Origin: Larix kaempferi
Taxonomy: Eukaryota > Streptophyta > Pinopsida > Pinales > Pinaceae
DNA: 64,000 nt
Reading direction: 5' to 3'
Assembly: GCA_027924585.1 (NCBI GenBank)
Contig: BSBM01000319.1
Span: 3,997,001-4,061,000, forward strand
Shown here one piece after another: positions 58,676 to 64,000 of this stretch. The notes beneath the pieces are model-generated. The model made no database searches. It saw only the letters and a program-made list of their open reading frames with translations, and was not told the DNA's origin. The translations under genes were made by a program, and so were the position numbers. The number at the start of each line of letters is the position of its first letter. Positions within the stretch are counted from its first letter, which is position 1.

Positions 58676-58780
58676 TGTTAGCACTTAGTTTTCACAATGT
58701 AGATGATGGTGTATAATGGAGAAATGTTTTGAAAATTTCCCTAATATGGTGAGAAAGGCCATAAAAATTTCCTTACTCCT
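58676..58780 (+). repeat. gypsy-C 3' LTR, first 105 bases
   Basis: TGTTAGCACTTAGTTTTCAC and the following bases match 27082-27186 with only a few substitutions. Homology stops at CCTTACTCCT, where LTR D begins. The 300 bases between the integrase stop and this LTR hold no gene. Confidence 0.9.
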
Positions 58781-59736
58781 TGTTGGTGTCCATTTTGTCA
58801 CCATTTTTTAACATCAAATACACTCTGATTGGCATTACTTTCACCATTTTTGATGTAATAAGTCATTCTGCTTGGCATTCAGACCATCAAACAGACCAGG
58901 TATGCATATATTCACACATCACATGAATTTTGGGTAAAAATCATCATTTTGTGATTTATTGATGTTTAATTAATATTTCTTGGCTTACTTGACAAATATA
59001 TTTCATTTTATAGGTTCTGGCTCTCAAACGGGCCTCCACTCAGATGCATATTCACTTAGCAAAGGATCAGCTGCATTCAGCCCACGGTTTAGACTTGCAT
59101 TCAACCCGCAAGTTTGTTAGTTGATATATTCTCGAGCCGTTAAAAGACAAACCGTCATATGGATTCTGTTTAAGACATGGCCTGATGCGTGAGCTGGTGT
59201 TCTGGAAGATTCCCTTTCCTGTACGTTCAGCTCGATAACACATCCCTCTCTGCCCATGTCAAGGAAGATTAGTGTTTCAATGACCTCAGGAAGGATCGAC
59301 GCCGTGGAACATGGGAGATGCTCTGTGTGCTGTCATGAACTATTACGAGACCGTTCTTTGGCTTACGTGCTGTCACGAAATGTTAAGCAGAGCCACCCCT
59401 TGGCTTATGTGTTGTCACAAGACATTAAACAGAGCCATTTTGTGCATTTAAGATTGTCTGTTATTAGAGCAGTCAACCACTAAAGGGTCGACTTGCTCCC
59501 CCCAATTGTAACGTTGTATAAATATACGTCCTTGTAACAGAGACGAGTTAGCCAAGCTAGTCAGTCTTTTTATCATTAGTCTTGTTAATCTTTTCCAGCT
59601 GCAAATGGACACAGAAGTACTATAACCCTGTTTTTATTTAATACATTTTTGTTCTAGTTTTATGAAATTTATCAACATGTGTGGTGATTAAGTTATTAAG
59701 GCTCAACCTCTGTTTGCTGAGACGGGTCCCTCAACA
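58781..59736 (+). repeat. LTR D of another gypsy-like element, inserted in the gypsy-C 3' LTR
   Basis: Begins TGTTGGTGTCC exactly where gypsy-C homology ends and runs to CCCTCAACA at 59736 (TGTTG...CAACA inverted ends). A TATA box TATAAATA lies at 59517-59524, about 220 bases before the end, a normal U3/R position. Bases after 59736 (AGTGGCATTCC) might be a worn primer site. Only one copy is present, so the limits and the element class are inferred. The candidate target duplication on the left is CTCCT (58776-58780). Confidence 0.55.
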
Positions 59737-59818
59737 ACCAGTGGCATTCCATTTGTGCATATAATTTGTTTTTATCTTCTGCAAATAAGTTGTATATTTG
59801 TTTAATTTTTGTATTTAT
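59737..59818 (+). other. Short leader of element D, cut by copia-2
   Basis: 82 bases with no coding sequence between LTR D and the start of copia-2. The last five bases TTTAT (59814-59818) are the candidate target duplication of copia-2; the partner is beyond the window. Confidence 0.45.
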
Positions 59819-60370
59819 TGTTAAAATTCAATATGCTAAGATAGAAAATAGCAGCATTGCATTCCATTTCACAATAATAGCATATACAGGATCACTGAAG
59901 AAACAACAAGCACAGCATAAACACAAGAGACAGAGATTTATCCTGGGAAACCCTCATGGGGTAGAAAACCCAGCAAAGCTTCCTCAATATAGATGACCAG
60001 CAATATACAAAGATGAAACCCTGAGACATGATCTCCTCCTCCACAATAGCATACCTCTCCTCCACAAGTGTGCTATCCTCAAGTGTGTGAGTGTATCAAA
60101 TGAGGAACACACCTCCTCTATTTATACACTACTCTGATATGTATTTTACACAAGTACATGTAGGCTCGTATTTAACCATTAGGTTAAATACCCCATTATA
60201 ACTGACTGGGCCGACCCCCACATGGTGGGTCTAATAACCCTAGTTACCACACCAAACTCGGAGGAATAACCATCTCCGGATTTATAGTATAATCACATCG
60301 GAGGTATGGAACATCTCCGGAATAAATAATATACAAATATAATATTCTTTGAAGTTACAATATTTCAACA
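59819..60370 (-). repeat. copia-2 3' LTR (552 bp)
   Basis: On the minus strand it runs from TGTTGAAATATTG (60370) to GAATTTTAACA (59819). It carries one copy of the GGGTTATTAGACCCACC block (complement at 60227-60240) and a TATA box (TATAAATA on the minus strand, 60119-60126) followed by GAGGAGG. Limits rest on terminal structure and the adjoining polypurine tract. Confidence 0.85.
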
Positions 60371-60389
60371 CTCCCCCTTAACGAGAAGG
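60371..60389 (-). promoter_or_regulatory. copia-2 polypurine tract
   Basis: On the minus strand CCTTCTCGTTAAGGGGGAG directly precedes the LTR start TGTTGAAA. It corresponds to TTAAGAGGGAG in copia-1. Confidence 0.88.
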
Positions 60390-60589
60390 ATATTATAACA
60401 GTATCTGCACGAGCAAGGAGTCATCAACATCATACATGATACATCTATAAATCATTGGAAGCTTTCTCAACATCATCAGTAACTCAAGCAGTTACTGGAA
60501 CATCTTCAATACTGGAACATCAACATCTTCAGTACTGAGTCTTTATCTTCTGCAGCACTCGAACAGCTACAACAACATCAACATCTGGA

Positions 60590-60962
60590 TCCTCACCATC
60601 ATCAGTATCGTCATCTCACGATCATTAGCATCGTCATCACACGATCATCAACATCATCATCACACAATCATTAGCATCGTCATCACACGATCATCAGCAT
60701 CGTCATCACACGATCATCAGCATCGTCATCACACGATCATCAGCATCGTCATCTCACGATCATCAGCATCGTCATCACACGATCATTAGCATCGTTATCA
60801 CACGATCATCAGCATCGTCATCACACGATCATCAGCATCGTCATCACACGATCATCAGCATTGTCATCACACGATCATTAGCATCGTCATCTCACGATCA
60901 TCAGCATTGTCATCACACGATCATCAGCATCGTCATCTCACGATCATCAGCATCGTCATCAA
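60590..60962 (-). repeat. Tandem repeat of copia-2 with 23-bp unit
   Basis: About 15 copies of a unit read on the plus strand as ATCAGCATCGTCATCACACG plus three bases. Variants TTAGCATCG and ATCTCACG alternate in places, showing that blocks of units were copied together. It is nearest to the LTR. Confidence 0.92.
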
Positions 60963-61345
60963 TACAGGTATCCATAATAATACAAGTATCCACATCATTA
61001 GTACACGTATTCATGCCAATACAAGTGTACATATCATCAATACAAGTATCCACACTGATACAAGTAACCATATCATCAATACAAGTATCCTACCGATACA
61101 AGTAACCACATCATTAATACAAGTATCCTACCGATACAAGTAACCACATCATCAATACAAGTATCCTACCGATACAAGTAACCACATCATCAATACAAGT
61201 ATCCTACCAATACAAGTAACCACATCATCAATACAAGTATCTTACCGATACAAGTAACCACATCATCAATACAAGTATCCTACCGATACAAGTAACCACA
61301 TCATCAATACAAGTATCCTACCGATACAAGTAACCACATCATCAA
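60963..61345 (-). repeat. Tandem repeat of copia-2 with 38-bp unit
   Basis: Roughly ten copies; plus-strand unit contains ATACAAGTATCCTACCGATA and CAAGTAACCACATCA. Copies near 61000 are diverged, while those from 61081 onward are almost identical, so expansion was directional and recent at that end. Confidence 0.92.
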
Positions 61346-61905
61346 TCACTTTCTCGGAGACCATACATCTACGGATCAATTCAGGGACCGAAGTCCGGGG
61401 ATGATACAATCCCCACTTCTCGGAGACCATACGTCTACGGATCAATTCAGGGACCGCAGTCCGGGGATGATACAATCCCCACTTCTCGGAGACCTCACGT
61501 CTACGGATCAATTCAGGGACCTAAGTCCGGGGATGATACAATCCCCACTTCTCGGAGACCTCACGTCTACGGATCAATTCAGGGACCGCAGTCCGGGGAT
61601 GATACAATCCCCACTTCTCGGAGACCTCACGTCTACGGATCAATTCAGGGACCTAAGTCCGGGGATGATACAATCCCCACTTCTCGGAGACCTCACGTCT
61701 ACGGATCAATTCAGGGACCTAAGTCCGGGGATGATACAATCCCCACTTCTCGGAGACCTCACGTCTACGGATCAATTCAGGGACCTAAGTCCGGGGATGA
61801 TACAATCCCCACTTCTCGGAGACCTCACGTCTACGGATCAATTCAGGGACCTAAGTTCGGGGATGATACAATCCCCACTTCTCGGAGACCTCACGTCTAC
61901 GGCTC
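61346..61905 (-). repeat. Tandem repeat of copia-2 with 66-bp unit
   Basis: About eight and a half copies of a unit containing CTTCTCGGAGACCTCACGTC and GGGGATGATACAATCCCCA. The latter is an interrupted palindrome (GGGGAT...ATCCCC) able to form a hairpin in each unit. Units differ by single bases (GCAGTCC versus CTAAGTCC), with alternating types. The unit length is divisible by three, which keeps a spurious frame open. Confidence 0.93.
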
Positions 61906-62370
61906 TCTTTAGGACTGAAAGTCCAGGGATGATCCAATCCCCTCAACTGTCCACTAAGGACTTCATTCTCGGAGACCTCACGTCTACGGCTCTCTTTAGG
62001 ACTGAAAGTCCAGGGATGATCCAATCCCCTCAACTGTCCACTAAGGACTTCATTCTCGGAGACCTCACGTCTACGGCTCTCTTTAGGACTGAAATTCCAG
62101 GGATGATCCAATCCCCTCAACTGTCCACTAAGGACTTCATTCTCGGAGACCTCACGTCTACGGATCTATTCAGGGACCGAAGTCCAGGGATGATACAATC
62201 CCTACCTGTCCACTAAGGAATTCATTTTCGGAGACCATACGTCTACGGATCTATTTAGGGACCGAAGTCCAGGGATGATACAATCCCTACCTATCCACTA
62301 AGGACTTCATTTTCGGAGACCATACGTCTACGACTCACTTTAGAACATGTGTTCAAGGATGATACAATCC
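61906..62370 (-). repeat. Tandem repeat of copia-2 with 87-bp unit and worn edge copies
   Basis: A longer version of the 66-bp unit with an insertion (CAACTGTCCACTAAGGACTT) and a changed middle (GGCTCTCTTTAGGACTGAA). About three near-identical 87-bp copies are followed by two or three diverged ones up to 62370, nearest to pol. The graded divergence shows where the array began. Confidence 0.9.
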
Positions 62371-62575
62371 CCACATCTATTCTCATCAATACATCTATCA
62401 TCAAAAGCATGTATTCTTAACATCAAAAGCATGTATAAGTAAAACTAAGTATTCTAAGTATAAGAGTCCTAAATCTAAATATTTCTAAGTATCTAGGTGT
62501 AGAGAATAGGTTACCTCATCATTGACCTTGTTGTTCGATGAGACAATCTCATCATCAGTGACTATACTACTCCCC
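62371..62575 (-). other. copia-2 spacer between tandem repeats and pol
   Basis: Short non-coding stretch after the pol end; a small duplication of ATCAAAAGCATGTAT occurs near 62400-62430. Confidence 0.6.
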
Positions 62576-63190
62576 CTTTCGAGGAGGGTCCTTTTGAGCT
62601 ACACCAAGCTTGTCTCGGAAGTATTCAAATTTCACTTGAGACAGAGGTTTGGTTAGTACATCAGCAACCTGTTACAAATTCAAACTTTATAGTTCCTTTC
62701 TGCGTCATATCTTGTTAGATCCCTATGTTCTTTGACTTATCATGGAACACTAGATTCTATGTCATCTTGATACAACTCTATTTGTCACATAGGATCACAG
62801 TTGGTTCTATCTCTAAGTCAAACAATCCTGATGCCAAACTTCTTCACAACTAGCAGAGCAAGCAGCCATATATTCTGCTTGTGCTGAGAGCCACACTAGA
62901 CTGCTTCCAGCTAAACCATGAGATCATGGTTAATCCCAGACAATAACATCCTCTTGATGTGTTCTTCCTGTCTGATACACTTTCTGCCCAATCAACATCT
63001 GAGTAGCCATCTGAAGTCATGATCTCCAAGATAGCATAGATCAATGTCTATCCTATCCTTTAGGTGCCTCATCACATGCTTTGCAACTATCACGTGAACA
63101 CATCTAGTTTCCACTAGATACTGACTCAAGGTGTTCACAACAAAGCATATATCTAACCTAGTATATGTTAAATACATCAATCACCCAATA
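62576..63190 (-). pseudogene. copia-2 RNase H, broken
   Basis: Minus-strand fragments in order: MYLTYTRLDICFVVNTLSQY (connection), DGYSDVDWAESVSDRKNTS (catalytic Asp in the SDxDWA motif), MISWFSWKQSSVALSTS, then after degraded sequence VLTKPLSQVKFEYFRDKLGV near 62660-62605. The catalytic Glu region (normally STAEAEY) is damaged by a frame change after SVALSTS. Order and end match copia-1. It is inactive. Confidence 0.88.
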
Positions 63191-64000
63191 ATTTGACTGT
63201 ACAGAGTTATATCCATTAACTCTTCAGTTTGGAATCCATAAGTGTGGTCATTCCAACACCTCAAGTCCTTTTAATATTTCTCGGCATACTTTCCCTAGTT
63301 GAGAAATATTCCTTCTGATCCTTGCCATACTTCCAGACCTAGGAAGTAATGCATCAATATGAGATCTTTCATTTTCATTTCTGCAGCCATCTATCTGTGC
63401 CATCTCTCGTTAGATGGGTCTACTGATATGAGCCTTAATATCATTCGAACTCTGTGGTGAGTTCCTTCTTGCATCCATGTCATTTGTGTATAGAAACCAT
63501 ATTCAACCTTGTAGCAAAGGTTGAGATCCACATCACCCATGGTGATCATTAAGCTCATCAATTTATTATCGATCCTGGATACCCATACAGAACCTGATTC
63601 ACACTTCTTCTTTAATTGCACCATTAAGAGAATGGTCTTTATCTATTCACTTGGAGCAAAACATCTCATCATGATTCTCTTCTTCTTTCTAAGATAATAT
63701 TCTAGCCACAAGCCTTCTATAGTGTGTTTGATTTGTAAATCTTTTGTTGAACATCCATCGCTTGTTCAGTGTTCATCATCCATCATGATCTTTCCTACAA
63801 ATCAAAATTAAGTACAGGATTAGTAATACTTCATAACCATCAAATCATATTTACATGGTAACCTATTATGCATATAGATATCATTTATATAGTTATGCAA
63901 CTAATTTGACCAATACTTTGGCACAACACTTTCCCATATCCTGTATGCATACAGTGGCTATCTAGATGCCTTCCATCTCTACCAGAACATACTATCGAGA
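63191..64000 (-). pseudogene. copia-2 reverse transcriptase remnant
   Basis: The minus strand shows the late RT block: KMKDLILMHYFLGLEVWQGS and GIFLN, stop, GKYAEKY at about 63375-63270, matching the same place in copia-1. Farther right, 63624-63391 holds VSRIDNKLMSLMITMGDVDL, a frameshifted counterpart of the segment before the YVDD box. The box itself is not readable. From about 63640 to 64000 only weak similarity remains. Heavily decayed. Confidence 0.75.

Larger units (their letters stand above)
27082..58780 (+). mobile_element. Ty3/gypsy retrotransposon gypsy-C (Tat-like) interrupted by gypsy-A
   Basis: The 5' LTR (27082-27573 plus 47502-52272) is split by gypsy-A. The element's own parts continue with a tRNA-Asp PBS at 52276, gag-protease, an archaeal-type RNase H, RT with a degenerate RNase H, integrase to 58377, and a 3' LTR starting at 58676. 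The 105 bases 58676-58780 match 27082-27186 almost exactly, which fixes both LTR starts. The 3' LTR is cut at 58780 by LTR D. Without gypsy-A the visible element is about 11.8 kb. Gag type, PBS type and the extra RNase H place it in the Tat group; this is established family knowledge applied to visible motifs. Confidence 0.9.
59819..64000 (-). mobile_element. Ty1/copia retrotransposon copia-2, 3' part, minus strand, runs off the window
   Basis: From right to left: RT, RNase H, a 1.8-kb block of tandem repeats, polypurine tract and 3' LTR. The RT/RNase H resembles copia-1 closely (the MHYF-GLEVWQ region and the C-terminal VKFEYFR...LGV). The LTR shares the GGGTTATTAGACC / GGGGTCGGCC block with copia-1. 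The two are therefore members of one lineage, inserted in opposite orientation. The 5' part lies beyond 64000. Confidence 0.92.

Noticed and set aside
58781-59736. Continuation of the gypsy-C 3' LTR
   Set aside because: Homology to the 5' LTR ends abruptly at 58780, and the next bases start with canonical LTR ends of another element with its own TATA box.
60590-61345. CRISPR-like arrays of short direct repeats
   Set aside because: Units abut with no unique spacers, the DNA is eukaryotic, and there are no cas genes. These are minisatellites in a retrotransposon.
61401-62216. A 271-codon open frame with perfect 22- and 29-residue repeats
   Set aside because: The frame is open only because the 66- and 87-bp tandem units are divisible by three; the opposite strand is open too (61851-62120). 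It lies downstream of and antisense to the copia-2 pol, in a non-coding array.

Overview
The window is eukaryotic plant DNA made almost entirely of decayed transposable elements. No intact host gene, rRNA, tRNA or CRISPR array was found. tRNA-initiator-Met and tRNA-Asp primer-binding sites, Ty1/copia and Ty3/gypsy pol genes, an L1-like LINE with a C-terminal RNase H, AT-rich spacers, very long LTRs and slow piecemeal decay point to a seed plant with a large genome. A gymnosperm seems likely, but that is inference.

Left part (1-27081): a copia gag fragment on the minus strand (1-773); a gene-free stretch; a LINE on the plus strand (about 3400-9871) with ORF1, endonuclease, RT and RNase H, all broken; a complete Ty1/copia element 'copia-1' (11360-18784, TSD ATACA) that keeps RT/RNase H but lacks recognisable gag, protease and integrase and carries four families of tandem repeats before its 3' LTR; a pseudogene of the replication protein A large subunit (about 21627-22858); and a minus-strand copia element 'copia-3' (24591-27081) cut off at 27081.

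Right part (27082-64000): a nested tower. 'Gypsy-C' (Tat-like, tRNA-Asp PBS) starts at 27082 inside copia-3. Its 5' LTR is split at 27573 by 'gypsy-A' (27574-47496), a chromovirus-like element with 4.07-kb LTRs. The 3' LTR of gypsy-A is in turn split at 36602 by 'gypsy-B' (36603-43430, 993-bp LTRs, chromodomain, perfect TSD ATTGT). Gypsy-C resumes at 47502 and runs through a large ORF that lies inside its own LTR, then PBS, gag-protease, an archaeal-type RNase H, RT/degenerate RNase H, integrase, and a 3' LTR that stops after 105 bp at 58780. There another LTR, 'D' (58781-59736), begins. D is followed at 59819 by minus-strand 'copia-2', a relative of copia-1, which also has four tandem-repeat families between pol and its 3' LTR and runs off the window end.

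The most unusual points are: (1) a roughly 3.2-kb ORF with coiled-coil character inside the U3 of a reconstructed 5.26-kb LTR; (2) layered minisatellites at the same place in two related copia elements; (3) an inner element (gypsy-B) whose LTR pair looks more diverged than that of the element it sits in; (4) premature stops concentrated at Gln positions, as expected from cytosine deamination. All sequence comparisons are by eye, and percentages are rough.
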